Position numbers and translations under genes: made by a program. The notes beneath the pieces are model-generated. The model saw only the letters and a list, made by a program, of their open reading frames with translations, did not search any database and had not been told where the DNA came from. A DNA stretch of 64,000 nt. It comes from Atrina japonica. Lineage: Eukaryota > Mollusca > Bivalvia > Pterioida > Pinnidae. Every line of letters begins with the position of its first letter. The first letter of the stretch is position 1. Below, in pieces: positions 37,846-53,924 of the stretch. The stretch covers positions 537,501 to 601,500 of the forward strand of contig BROG01000340.1 in NCBI GenBank assembly GCA_030159075.1, given 5' to 3'.

Positions 37846-38200
37846 AGGAATGAATTGAGAAAAACTAGGTTTAACTGTGGCAAAATCACACAATTGAGTT
37901 AAACGGATTTTTTCAAGAAAAAATACGATTGAACTGAGAAAAATGATTTTTAACTGCGCCAAAATAACATTATTGAGTATTGTGAAAAAAATATATTTTG
38001 GCCCAGTTTTATAGTTTTACTCAGTTAAACCTAAATTTATCCAGTTGATTTGGTATACGAGCGAAACTAGAAAATTAGTTTTATCTTATCACCTACATTA
38101 TCTGGAAAAATCCTAGGTTGAACTAAGAAAAACTAGATTTAACTGGGTGAAAGCTAGGTTTGACTTATAAAATGTAAACTATGTTTAAGTCATTGATGTG
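37846..38200. repeat. TAAACTAG-family dispersed repeat, copy 4
   Basis: Several GAGAAAAACTAGGTTTAACT variants lie at about 37858, 38136 and 38124. The palindromic centre joins TTAACTGCGCCAAAATAAC (about 37951) to ATATTTTGGCCCAG (about 37991). The opposite-sense motif ACTCAGTTAAACCTAAATT is at about 38019. Confidence 0.75.
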
Positions 38201-39160
38201 ATTTTGGAGTGCCATATGTTTGGTAATACATTAAAAGCAGTTAACAGTTCCATATCAGTCAAACTATTGGCAAGGCGTTATACAACGGTTATGCAGGTAG
38301 GTAAACAAGGTAATAAGTCATCGAACCTTATTTCATTGGCTTTTCTCGACATAGGTTAGCAGCGAGCTCTAATTACCTACAAGTAACAAGAGTGCAAAGC
38401 AAAACTAATAATGTTGCATAGAGCGATTATAATGTCTTTCGAAAATTCCATGTCGAATCCATAGCATCATATTAATTGATAACAATGAAGGCTTTTGCAG
38501 TCATGACATCTCGCTGATAGAATAATGAACAGAATGTATGTAACAGACTGTCATTATTCAAATAAAGCTATTTTGTAAATTCTACTGTTTCATTAAGAGA
38601 GGTTTCCATGGACATTGACTCAAAATAAAGGTTCCCAAATATATAATGAATTGATAAATCATTATTGTGACCGGTTATAAGTCCTTTCGCACGTTGGCAA
38701 CTTGAACTCTTTAACTTGGTAAAGTACAACTGTTTGCAGATGCCCTTTGGGTTTTGAAATGTCTTTAGATTAAGATTCAGAAAGGTGTGTTGTAGACATG
38801 GTTAGTATGCGGTGTCATAAAGCATTTCTTTTTCCTAATGTTCCACAGTAATGGAACTATGAAAGCGATTAACAGATAAACATTTGTCATATCTGGTTGA
38901 AATTAAGCTGATGATGTAGAAAAATAATAGTAGTTTCCAGTAAACATTGGAAGTGGATTCCTATCTTTATATAACAGAAACCGACCACCGCTACAAATAT
39001 GATTGGGTCATTTTTCAAATGTAAGCTGTACATATATTGTGTGTATTGTTTGCAATACTTAACCCTGAATACTCCATCGATGAACAATAAAAATAGGCAG
39101 TATGTGTGAACCGGAAATCAAAGAAGAAAATTGAAACATAATGTTAAAAATCGTAGTGCA
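38201..39160. other. Intergenic, nothing recognised
   Basis: AT-rich unique sequence. The 66-codon minus frame at 38887-39087 is unsupported. Confidence 0.45.
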
Positions 39161-39162
39161 CA

Positions 39163-39560
39163 TATGTTTAACACGCCAAGATCACATTAATTAGTTAAAC
39201 CCAGTTTTTCTCGTAACCCACATTACCTGGAGAAAAACTAGGTTTAACAGAAAAAACTAGGTTCATCCGCGACAAATTCTTTATAATCTGATTGTGTCGC
39301 AATTAACTTAGTTTTTTTTTCTTTTTCATGTCGGTTACTGAGAAAAACTAGTCTAAGGTTTAACTTGAGAAAAACTAGGTTTAACTGAAAAAAAAAAACC
39401 ATTTTAACTGGCAAAGCATGACGAAATCTCAATAATGAGTCAATCCTAGTTTTTTCTAGTTTTTCTGAGTGATACCTAATCTTTCCCAAGGTAATGTGGG
39501 TTACAAGTTGAACCTACTTTTTCACCAGTTGATCTTAGTTTTCCGTAACCCACATAACAT
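39163..39560. repeat. TAAACTAG-family dispersed repeat, copy 5
   Basis: Dense motif copies occur in both senses. These include AGTTAAACCCAGTTTTTCTC (about 39193), GGAGAAAAACTAGGTTTAAC (about 39229) and TGAGAAAAACTAGGTTTAAC (about 39364). CCACATTACCTGG (about 39218) and its inverse at 39490 are also present. It is separated from copy 4 by about 1 kb. The two minus-strand frames here (39244-39489, 39476-39673) are motif readings. Confidence 0.75.
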
Positions 39561-39934
39561 TTGAGTTTTAATTGTTTTATGCTTTTGTCGGATTTTGGGG
39601 TTCCTGTATTTAACAGAGTAGTTCCTAACGACCCAGTTTGAAAAATAACGCATACTGTATAACATTTTTTCAATTTATCTGGGGAATCAGACTAATTTTA
39701 AATAAAGCAGGATTTCATTGTTATAGGGTTCAATGTTAGTGGATTCAACTGTATTTTATTTCAACAAATCATGAAAATGGGATGAACAAAATGTTCATCC
39801 AACATTATTTGAAGCCCTCCCCCTATCCATTACACGATGCATTGCTATCAGTATAAATATGTGTAGATTAATGCTGCATATAATTGTAACATAAAAATGA
39901 ATTTGGATACAAAGTAAATATTACCAAAGGATAA
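39561..39934. other. Intergenic, nothing recognised
   Basis: No supportable gene or repeat. Confidence 0.4.
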
Positions 39935-40305
39935 TCGAAACCCCAAGTCGATTAGAATTCCATAAACTAGATATCACATTGGTCTCAACAAGAAGACGAA
40001 ATGGGATGGGGCCAGGTGTTCGGATGAAACCATAGTTCCCTGTTAGCATGTCACACTCGTTGCAAATTTTATATGAACACCTCTCGTGTTTGGTGAAAAG
40101 GTTAAGCTCGATGTGAATGTCATTAGATAGTTGTAGATATAATTGTGGAAAGAAAGTCACTGCATACCATCGTACTTCAGAATACGATCTTACATTCTTG
40201 AAAGGGGGACTATATTTATAAACTTTGAAAGAATCATTAGTCGAATGTATGTGATTCAAATTGCAAGTGAAAAAGCAAACTTTAAAAGGATGAAATGTAG
40301 CAGCC
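39935..40305 (-). pseudogene. Penelope-like RT C-terminal fragment, family B
   Basis: The minus strand aligns with the tail at 185-390. The block AGTCCCCCTTTCAAGAATG (40212-40194) translates in the original frame as VPLSRM, then DRILKYDGMQ, which is the conserved post-RT tail. SFKVYKY upstream is a remnant of the SSFKKFYGR region with a deletion. A 128-codon open frame (39921-40307) covers the fragment, but in the other frame (SPPFKNVRSYSEVRW). It is the longest complex open frame in the window apart from the 63 kb RT and is best read as a shadow. Confidence 0.6.
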
Positions 40306-41640
40306 AAAAGGTATATTACTTTATTAAAATGTTTACAGTAATTATATGACGTATGATGTGTTTATAAAGTTTTTCAGACATTGCATCTTATAATGTAATT
40401 AGCTCTCTGTAAATCTTAGAAACACATGTAGACATTCAAAGTACTATGAGGTATATTAGCTCAGACATAAACAAAATAATTGACACGGTAACAGCCATGT
40501 CCAAAACAAAATTTGATAAAAAAGAGTCCTGATTTAACCCCGTTATATATGTTTACTAAGTTTACCTCGAGATGGGAACGGCATTACTTTAAAATAGATC
40601 ACTACAAACAAAAGTATCATTTCCGGTATAAGTAGATTTGCCAGTTCTGTTCATAATGTTCTGAACTTCTGTATGTATGTCTAATTGTTTCACTTTGTTT
40701 TGTAACAGATAAATATTCTATATATTACGAAGAGCTGTAACTACTTTTAACACATCAAAGGATGAAGCTAGGTTCACTTCTTCCTGTATCTCTTTCTCAC
40801 GTACCTATTACGTTATCTGAACGATACAGTAATTTAAAAGTCTTAATTTATTGGGGTTTTTTTCAGGTATGTTTTCATATGTCACGATTAGTCATGTTTA
40901 TTTGCATCTAATATATATAAATATAACCTTTTTCATCATTAATAGTCATTTCGATACATTAATTTGCTGTACCTAAAAATAATCCTTCTCCTTTTACCAG
41001 TTTTTTTAACTCTGTAAAATGAAATAATTGAATAAAAATTTGGTCTACTGCCCACAATCCACTTTTCATAATGAGAAATGGCTCTGCCTCGAGGATTGCA
41101 ATTGTTTAAGCATAAAGTCTTTAATCTGTTGATGGGATCAACACATATATATCGTGACTCTTGATCTACATCTCCCTATGTGATTATACTAGATGATAAC
41201 TCCCCTGTGATAAACTGAACTTTCTCAATAGCAATTAGTCGTTTCATCACAATTTCAAATAAGCATTTTGTCTCACCCACTGAAGACGGCATACAGCAAA
41301 TTACCGCCTTCTTGGAGTTAATTTGATTCGACCACCCTAGACAATTCAACAATTATTCTTTTTCACACATTATGTTCGTGAATTTTTTCAAAATTATTAG
41401 TAGCTTTGTATTTTCTTTAATGTTCTATTTCATTATGTATACATTAATGAAAAATGTGTGCTATAGCTAATAAGGTGTACAATAGATACTATATCACAAT
41501 TCGTGTAAAAAATAATTCGTAATTGTATGATTATTGATATTTTTAAGGTAAATATTTTCTGGGTTATGTCTTCGAAATCACATGCTTGGTGACCCTCCTA
41601 CAGGGTATGCTCACAGGGTCCACTGCATCTGGTCCGAGGT
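40306..41640. other. Intergenic, nothing recognised
   Basis: AT-rich unique sequence. A stretch at 41585-41645 is vaguely like the PLE 3' module (GGTGACC, CAGGGTATGCTCAC) but too weak to call. Confidence 0.4.
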
Positions 41641-41647
41641 AACCAAG

Positions 41648-42001
41648 TAACCATTTTATTTGACATTTTTTACCAGTCACCTGGAGACCATGGTGACTGA
41701 TTCGTATGTAACTTACATACTTTAAATGACCCGATTTTACACAATGCAAGTGACAATTGTTTCTGACAGGAATATACGGTGAAGACAAACAAATCGACCT
41801 GTTTATCAGAAATGCTTGACAAAGTTGCACTAGGCTTAAATATGTTTTTACTGTTCAATAGACTAGTAACACTTGTAACTACGATGCAAACTTTCATTTC
41901 TGTGGTCTATAGTTCTGGTCATAACACGACCAGGATACATCGCGATATGGGCCTGTACAGTGTACGACCAATGTAGATTTAGTCTTGTGTCTTCGATTTG
42001 A
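41648..42001 (+). repeat. Long inverted repeat, left arm
   Basis: It pairs with 43062-43384 in inverse orientation at roughly 75 percent identity. Shared blocks are CATGGTGACTGATTCGTATG, GCAAGTGACAATTGTTTCTG, AAAGTTGCACTAGGCTTAAA, GTTCTGGTCATAACACGAC, ATCGCGATATGGGCCTGTAC and GTAGATTTAGTCTTGTGTC. The left arm has about 35-45 extra bases near 41786-41820. No coding frame is conserved in both arms. Confidence 0.8.
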
Positions 42002-43061
42002 TACCATGTTTAACTTTTGTGTTTTCCTGACTAAAAGCTTCCAAATCAAACAATTAATCATTTCCATATTAGTTTTGAATTGTTTAAAAAGTTAAAAGCA
42101 CATTATTCTGTGCACATTCCAATTGTCAGAAAAGAAAGAAGGAGACAACAAAGCATTATACTGTTGAAAATTTTCTAATATTTTCTCGGAAAACTAGTAA
42201 ACAATTTAATAAATCAATGGAGATGCGCTTACTTTCGATGTGAAAGTGATAACTGTTCAGATAACAAATTCATACTCATGCTGAATGAATGACTAGTTTA
42301 CGACATTTTACATTACGTAGAACGTGTAATAAATGTATCACCACGCAACACATCCATTATGTATTTACAAGCTTTTATTATCCTATTTCAAACTTAATTG
42401 CATTCAATTTGACCTATTTTCACCTAAACATTTTGTACATGAGTAATTTCGCATTCAGTTTGCTGTATCGTACTTTTAACAATGCGAATTTCGACTTTGC
42501 ATTTCATCGTTTTAGTAGCTACAAAAGCAAGCCCATTATCTATAATCGACACGAAAACACCTGGATTTAAATCATAAGGGAATACTATATTTTTCTTTAA
42601 GTCAACCAGCCATAGTTTCGTATTTTATCTGAATTGGACCTTACTGAGTGATATTCTCAATCAGGAAATAAGATGCTGTATCATATACACATCAATATTC
42701 CGAGTTTTAATACTTTTGGTTTTACAGAGTGTGATCTGCTTCTGGATCACCACGCTGTAGTTTTCTGAATCAATTTCACCTATCTCTGATACTGATGATG
42801 TTGTAAACAAAGTTACTTTTCTCATGGTCAAAGACAATTAAATAGTTATATTTATATACTGACTGCATTCCCTTCATTGGAAGTATATAGAGCGATATAT
42901 TGGATTTGTCAGTATTTGCAGTCACGTGACCCGAGTATTAACCGCTTTTCATTTTGGCGTAGGAATGCATGAAATAATCAATAAAGAATAGAATATCAAA
43001 TATTCACTTCTTATTTACTCACTCTTAAAAGCCATACATTACCAAAAAACAAAAACGAAAT
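42002..43061. other. Interior of the long inverted repeat
   Basis: About 1.06 kb between the arms. It includes a 93-codon plus frame (42289-42570) without a recognisable domain. If the arms are terminal repeats, the whole 41648-43384 would be a non-autonomous fold-back element of about 1.74 kb. Confidence 0.4.
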
Positions 43062-43384
43062 CGGAAACACAAGACTAAATCTACAACTGTAGCACACTGT
43101 ATAGCCTACAGTCCCATATCGCGATATATCTAGATCATGTTATGATGTTATGACCAGAACCACAGACCTCAAAAAATGAAAGTTCGCTTCGTAGTTACAA
43201 CACAAAAAAGATATTTAGGCCTAGTGCAACTTTGTCTCCACCGGATATTCCTATCAGAAACAATTCGTCACTTGCATCGTTTGAAATCAGGCCGTTTGAA
43301 ATACTTACGGAAGTTACGCATGGATCAGTCATCATGGTTCTAAGCTGATTGAAAAAAAATGCCAAATGAAATGGCTACTATCAG
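43062..43384 (-). repeat. Long inverted repeat, right arm
   Basis: Inverse counterpart of 41648-42001, with the same block order when read on the minus strand. The outer end GCCATTTCATTTGGCATTTT corresponds to CCATTTTATTTGACATTTT on the left. Confidence 0.8.
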
Positions 43385-44085
43385 TTGACATGAATGATGA
43401 TTAGCTGTCTCCCTTCTCGTAAGTCACATTCAAACTTTCTATTGTATATTGTATTAATAATATATCAGAATTCAAACACAGATTCGTTGTAAATACATTA
43501 TACAGCATAGTCATGGGCGCGGCCATTTACATGTTTAATTCTCTTCTGACACATTTAACCTTCCGGTACCAAGCAAACGAATTTTTGAAAATAGCTTCAA
43601 AACAGACCCGACACTTATTCGAAATTTTCCATATCACTAATTTCTTTCAAAATGATATGAGAATAAGAAAATAAACATTAATTCCATTTAGTAATTCCGG
43701 ACAGAAAAGTGGAACTACTTCTTGTCTCACACAGCTGTTTAGCTGTTACGTCATACTCCAACCGCGAAGCCAATTACATAGAATGAATTTCGTAACTCGG
43801 TGACTACACATTGACAAAAATGGTAATATATATATATAAATGTAATGATTGTTTTTGGAAAGCATTGAGTACAAATGCAATGTATTATGGAAAAAAATCA
43901 AACTCCATATTTCTACAGTAGGCATTTTCTTGAAAGACCTACTTCTCCCATAGCAACAGTGCCGGAAGATACTAAGCTCAATGTAAACAAAGCTGTATTT
44001 TATCGTGTTGTGAATATCAGTACAGTTGAAACGTCCGTATTTAATTGATTAGTTTATTATGGATGTCTATATAATAAATTTATCA
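43385..44085. other. Intergenic, nothing recognised
   Basis: Unique AT-rich sequence. Confidence 0.45.
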
Positions 44086-44088
44086 TTA

Positions 44089-44186
44089 TAACAGTAGCTG
44101 GATCCTAGGAGCTGGATCACATCTTATTGACAGAGGCAGATCATCAGATAGGACGTGATCCGGTTTTGGGATCAAATTACTGTTAC
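44089..44186. repeat. Short fold-back (hairpin) element
   Basis: The left arm is ATAACAGTAGCTGGATCC with GGATCACATCTTATTG. It pairs with the reverse complement of the right arm, GTAACAGTAATTTGATCCC with GGATCACGTCCTATCTG. The stem is about 40 bp, imperfect, with a loop of about 15 nt. It could be a tiny MITE. The antisense frame 44086-44298 crosses it. Confidence 0.55.
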
Positions 44187-46730
44187 AATCATTTTTGTAT
44201 ATACCAACCATTGTACAAGCGGATGGGGAACAACGTTTCAACTTAGTACATCCATCTCTATGTAACATATACATGTGTGTATAACATGACACCGGCATAC
44301 ATAAGGAAATATGTCATTATATTATGTATAGGCTAAGGGTGGTTGGGGTTGAGACTACGTTATGAAAACCATTTCTACTTCTCACATATTAGTATACAAC
44401 AAGCAACACCTTCTCATTAGTGACATGATTAAGTTCATTATTTCCATATAAATTGTTTCTAGCTCAAATGATGCACAAGATCTTGTAAGAGTTCTGTGTA
44501 GGGTGTGTCTTGTTTCAGTATAGATTGAACAGTGCAAGAAGTAATGTTCAGTAAGTTCTCCAGGATACTCACAAAAACGGGAACAAAATGTATTTGGAAT
44601 TTAGTTGAATTTAGCTAAATATGTATTTGATTGTGTACAGCTGTGTCAAATCATTATTATTGTGTCTAGGGGGGCCGAATCATTGATATTATAAACATAA
44701 TACCAAAGTCATGATACTATCGTCATAGCCACTAAATAAGGGTATGTATAACAAAGATTTACCGAACTTTAACAGGAGGGAACCTTTAAGTTTCAGTTGA
44801 GCAAAATATCAAGAATTTAGTTTCACTGCCTAATTATCTATTTGTAATGAAAGTATGTTATATGTATTGTAAACTGACAACTATTGGAATTGTCATCAGC
44901 GAACAGCCATGTTAACCTTGAAATTGCGCCCAGAACACCATTTATGAAGACAAAATAGAAAAGTACCTAAGACTGACCCTTGCTTATACATTTCCTTCTG
45001 TTGTTGGCATTTTTACTTACTGGGTATAATTCATAATAATATCTGTCCTATCGTAAAATACTGGTAGGGACTTGTCATGATTGTCTAAATCTGTCACGCT
45101 ACAAACGAATCATGATGTAAATCACACTTATCCGTATAGGAGTGCGCTACCTCATGATTCTGGAATGATGTAGTAACATATTCTGTAGATATTGCGTGAA
45201 AGTTAATACGAGTACTAACGTTTTCCAATATATTGTGTTGGCCGATGTGTTGACAGTCTGCAATAGTGTCATTAAAATTGCATATATATTACTCTTTCAA
45301 CACCTTGTTCATATTATTGTGTTTGGTTCTCTGCTAGTGATACTTCAACAAATCAACCATTTGTACTATAACCGTTATGCAACCAGTCACTCATTTAAAT
45401 ATATGTACGTATAACAAAGGTAAACCATGGTTTATGTAATGAACGAATATCAGATTTCTTCATCAGAACATATTTGTTCTTCTGTCCCGGCGTAGTACAT
45501 AAGTACTATCTTATGAACATCTGCGTCACTCATGTCAGAATTAAGTCAAAATCCCAAAGCTGAAGAATTTAATAACTCTTGTATATGATTATTATAGCAT
45601 ACATGTATCTAAACTGGAAACATTCACATCAAATATTGTCTGAGTAATGTCGCGATCTCCGATATTTCTACTCAAGTTTATAACTACATATTACTAACTC
45701 GAAAGATTCGAGTATGATACAATAGGGTCGATGCATGTAGCTTAATTGTGGGTAGATCGTGTTAGTTCATTTATCATTTTGTGAATGCCATACAAATCTA
45801 AAATAGTTCTGGCGTTTACAGGTAAATTGTCAGGAAATTGGTATTTCAATTCTTATTGAAAACAAATAGGTGATTCATATAGCGTAATTATGATGTAGTG
45901 TAGTATTGGAATGAACAAAGGATACAAAAAATTTATAACTTGCCTTGTATTAAGAGGTTTAGTATAACACAGACATATTTGTTGTTTAGCAAGTATTTCG
46001 GATTTTTTTTTCAGTTTATCTACGTGCTATGTTAATTTTGATTGCAATAAATGTGTTCGTTTATCAGGTATCTAACCTGGTTAGAGTGTTAGGACCCACT
46101 GTTTTACAGATGGGAATCTACGGTTTCTTTTAGATCTGTCTGGTCAACAAATAGATTCATTCCTGTTGTATTTCATGGGATAAGTCAATAAAACTATATA
46201 TCAATTGCTGTTGATTTTGTTGTTGTCATACACCTAAATCGGTTCCATGTTTTCACCGTAATGATTTATCTACAGCTTATAGCCGTGCAGGTGAATACCT
46301 CAGTAAAACAAAGAGTTGATAGACGTACGCCAGTGTCTGCAAATTTTCAACGTTGAATTAATAAGCATTTGAGAGACAGGTAATTGCATTCTGTGATTTC
46401 AGCAGGCGGTGGAATCCATTAGTTATCATTCCAGTTAAGCCCTCGTTAGTGTTAAAACCAACGTCCCTCTTACAGTCATCTGTGCAAAGATGTAAAGATA
46501 AATAACTGAAATAATGTTGTAAACAAGTATAGGTCTATTCCAAGTCCAAATTTACGAAATCGTGTCATCATAAATATTTCTTTCTAATAAACGCTCAATG
46601 TTTATATTTCAGAAACAGTAAGTTAATTTTAGCACTAATTTCTTAAATGGTTTTGAAGCAGCCATATACACCTCATGGAACCTCTGAAAATAAAACAAAA
46701 ACGTATGATTTTCGGTAACCATCCATGAGT
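44187..46730. other. Intergenic, nothing recognised
   Basis: AT-rich unique sequence. A hydrophobic 72-codon plus frame at 45196-45414 has no recognisable family. Confidence 0.45.
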
Positions 46731-46731
46731 G

Positions 46732-48140
<1,409 letters not shown>

Positions 48141-48580
48141 TACAACATTCTTCTTCTTCTTCTTCTTCATGTGCCAGGCCTGTTGCAGACATCGGCGATC
48201 ATGGCCTTCCATCCATCCCTATCAGCGCTTCGTCTTATCAGCTGGATGGCGGATTTCTTCCCTGTCACGAAACTACTCAGGCTGTCAGTGTATTCAGTGC
48301 GCTGTCTCCCTCTGCTCTTCACTCCCTCTATTTTGCCGCATAGAAGTTGTTTCTCCAGCCTGTCTGATCTAATGATGTGCCCCAAAGAATTTCAGTTGTC
48401 GATGTCTGATGACTTTCAGGAGAGATCTTGTGTATCCTGCCATTTCCATCACTTCCTCATTTGTTTTCCTTTCTGTCCATGATATTTTCAAAATCCTTCT
48501 TATGTACCACATTTCTGCAGCTACAACATTGCTTTTGGAAAAAAATCATTTTGTATTTACGGAAGATATAAATGTATTCG
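48141..48580 (-). pseudogene. LINE (non-LTR retrotransposon) C-terminal fragment
   Basis: On the minus strand the fragment reads NVVAAEMWYIRRILKISWT then ERKTNEEVMEMAGYTRSLL and KVIRHRQLKFFG. After a frameshift it continues GHIIRSDRLEKQLLCGKIEG, KSRGRQRTEYTDSLSSF and WKAMIADVCNRPGT. This is the conserved region after the reverse transcriptase of many animal LINEs. The element ends in a (GAA)n tail (TTC on +, 48150-48168), and TACAACATT occurs at both edges (48141-48149 and 48522-48530). The fragment is 5'-truncated and frameshifted once. The LINE clade is not assigned. Confidence 0.8.
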
Positions 48581-51230
<2,650 letters not shown>

Positions 51231-51231
51231 A

Positions 51232-51595
51232 AATCTCAGATACCAAAGTATTAATTATCAGGATGTCCAGGACAGGGAAAGCTGCTTAAATGGGACAAAC
51301 ACGACCTCTGGACCTCTGACCGGTCACACGCGCCGTGATTCCACAGTCAAATCAAATGAAATAAGTTAGGAAAGAATCCTCGTCAAATTTGAAACAGACG
51401 TATCAACAACTGCTATTAAACTATCAATTCAACATGTCGTTTAGTGAAACAGAGTAATCGCAACAATACTGTTATAATATATGTTAAATTTGCGGAACGT
51501 TGACATCAAATACGGTTTTCTCTATCACTGTGTCAATAATTTATCAGTGGATAGCATACTTTTGTACATGAGATGTTCATATATTGAAAATGCCA
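51232..51595 (-). pseudogene. PLE C-terminal fragment plus 3' module, family A
   Basis: On the minus strand it runs from a decayed RT C-terminus (TTATCAGTGGATAGC region, equivalent to the LL-TDKL stretch at 8.3 kb) through GTTGACATCAAATACGG to the module. The module has GTGATTCCACAGTCAAAT, GACCGGTCACACGCGCC and TCAGATACCAAAGTATTAA. The ATGGCACCTGATCCC part of the module is deleted, with GACCTCTGGACCTCTG duplicated at the join. Confidence 0.7.
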
Positions 51596-51989
51596 GTTCA
51601 AAATATATATGGGCTCTATTACAATGACACCCAGTGTTTTAGTTTAGTGTTTTTTCTGTTTTTATTTATCATTTAGCTATTCAGACTCGTGTTTTATTAT
51701 TTCCAATTAGCCAAATACTTACTTTTCTGTGTTAAAATATTAAAGTCAGAAAGGTCATACTTCGATAATAAAACCAGTTGCCTGTAGTTTATTTATGTTA
51801 TATTGATTTGAAATGATTGAACATTATATGTAATGTTGTGATATATTGTGTGAGTTCACAGAATATAATCCGTTAGGTGCCGTATGCAAATATTACATAT
51901 ACACTGTTACTGTATAACGTTGATGGAGTTGGTAGCTATAGGTAGTCAAGTTCGATAGGCAATCGATTTACAAGGAGTATTTGTCGGAA
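51596..51989. other. Intergenic, nothing recognised
   Basis: No supportable feature. Confidence 0.4.
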
Positions 51990-52142
51990 CCAGGGCCTGG
52001 CATCATAAACTTCAGAATTACCTTAACTGTAAAACGTTTACTTAACTCTTACCAATAATGAAATCGGATTGGCAGAGCGGGCCAAGTTGAGGATATTATT
52101 CTACTTATGTTAATTTCAAAGTGTTTTAGCGCCAGGGCCTGG
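51990..52142 (+). mobile_element. MITE with about 40-bp imperfect terminal inverted repeats
   Basis: The left end CCAGGGCCTGGCATCATAAA continues CTTCAGAATTACCTTAACTG. The reverse complement of the right end is CCAGGCCCTGGCGCTAAAAC, then ACTTTGAAATTAACATAAG. The element is about 153 bp long with no coding capacity. A decayed relative lies at 20.4-20.55 kb. Confidence 0.65.
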
Positions 52143-53920
52143 TTTTTGTGTAAGTCGTGTATCCTCCTTTCCCAAGTGTTCACCTTAGGGCAAGAAAATC
52201 ACAAAAATTTCAGAAGAAACTAAATCGAGGTTCTGTGTCACGATAAATCTGGACTGTTAAAATTACATATGAGCATTACATAGGTCAACATTTTCGCGAC
52301 CTCACCCGTACCTATTGAAGTCAATTACATTGGTTAAATATTATTGGCGGGATAACAAACAAACTTATATCCAGTTCAAATGCATTCATGCCGTTTATAA
52401 TAAAATATAATAGCATGTTTAGTGTCATTGAAAGAGTCTTGAAAATGCAAACATTTCCATATATCTTTTGTTTAGTATAACTTACGCTTTCGTAAACTAT
52501 CCTTCAGCTTTAAAGGGGTCTATTTACATCTATAAAACATAAACATCATTCCTAAGGCTTGTATGACCACAATAATCTATTGAAAGATAACATTATTGTT
52601 TACTATGTCGTTTTGAACTTTTCTTGACTCAAAGAGAGCATGTTAATGGGGCATGTTTTGTTTCCATCTTACAATTGTAACATCATAAACCCATTTGTCT
52701 GGTAAGATGTCGACGTACCATCTTATTATTACTCTATTGGTCTACATATAAGCATGTTAGTCTATGCATGCATTCATGTAAATACTTATCTATTTATCCT
52801 GTCTAAATTTGTGTACAATTCATGTACAATTTTGTTTAAGAGATTTCTACTTCAGATAATAGTTTAAGATTAATATACAAGGCTTAAGTTCAACTCTCGG
52901 CGTGTTATATTTATATATGTTTATTTAAATAATTGAGAGCATTTGGAAATATATCAAAATAAAAAACTTCGTTTGGCTGGTGGTATCGTAACGTAAAACC
53001 CAGGGGATAAGTATGGACTATTTTGTTTTCATTCAGTGTGATTTTATTGGCTTTGTGTTTGTTTATTTAATGATATTTATCAACTAGATATCATAAAACC
53101 ATTCTGTGTTTCTGCATATTCATGAGTCAAAATATGAGTATAACGTATAATAACAATAATATCATGTTTTCACGATGTAAATATTTTTCATCAGAATAAT
53201 TATAGTTTAAAAAGGTGCATTAGTTGTGGTTTGCAAAATTGGATTTCGCCTTTTACTTTCCTTACTACAAATAAATTTTTCGTTTATATAACTTAGGTCA
53301 CCGAGATACATTAAATACTAAAGATTCTATATCAAAATCACAAGATAGTGAGATTTGATATAAGCGATGTTAGAGTTTTGTTTCTTTCAAGAAGATTTTG
53401 TAAAAGAAAGAAAGAAATATATATATATATAAAATATTATAAAATCTAGTATAAAAGGAAAACGTAAATTTATTTCAATCTCTTGAAATCAAAATTCGTT
53501 TGGACTTTTTTATTGATTGCACTTTATAATTTTGATTTCATCATGATTTTGAATTCATAATTATTTTTCCTTTTACTTATAATTTAGAAAAAAGTATTTA
53601 TGGATTTCACATCGCCATTAGAATTAAATAAATCCTTTACATAAAGGAACTCATTGTTTTACTAATGATTAAAATACAAAAATATCCTTCATATTTAGAT
53701 AAATTGTTATAGCAAAATAATTGCGATAAAATATTGGTAGCGGTAAGATTTCTAAACAAGCATTTCTTTTACATTTGTTGAAGCTTGATAAGATTACTTA
53801 TACAGAGATATGGAAGTGACGCTAATATTTTTTGTATGTTTATGTATGTCTCAACTGTTTTGGCATCTTTTGTAAATATATTACTTTGATATTGTTAATA
53901 ATATTATAATAATATTTTTA
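52143..53920. other. Intergenic, nothing recognised
   Basis: Strongly AT-rich unique sequence with no supportable gene. Confidence 0.45.
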
Positions 53921-53924
53921 TAAG

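Noticed and set aside
41585..41645. Further PLE 3' module
   Set aside because: Only scattered words match (GGTGACC, CAGGGTATGCTCAC), below what I would defend by eye.
42780..42810. Additional CTGATGA occurrences as hammerheads (also near 9293, 38908, 48410, 56569)
   Set aside because: None is followed by a helix II stem, GAAA and a pairing helix I strand.
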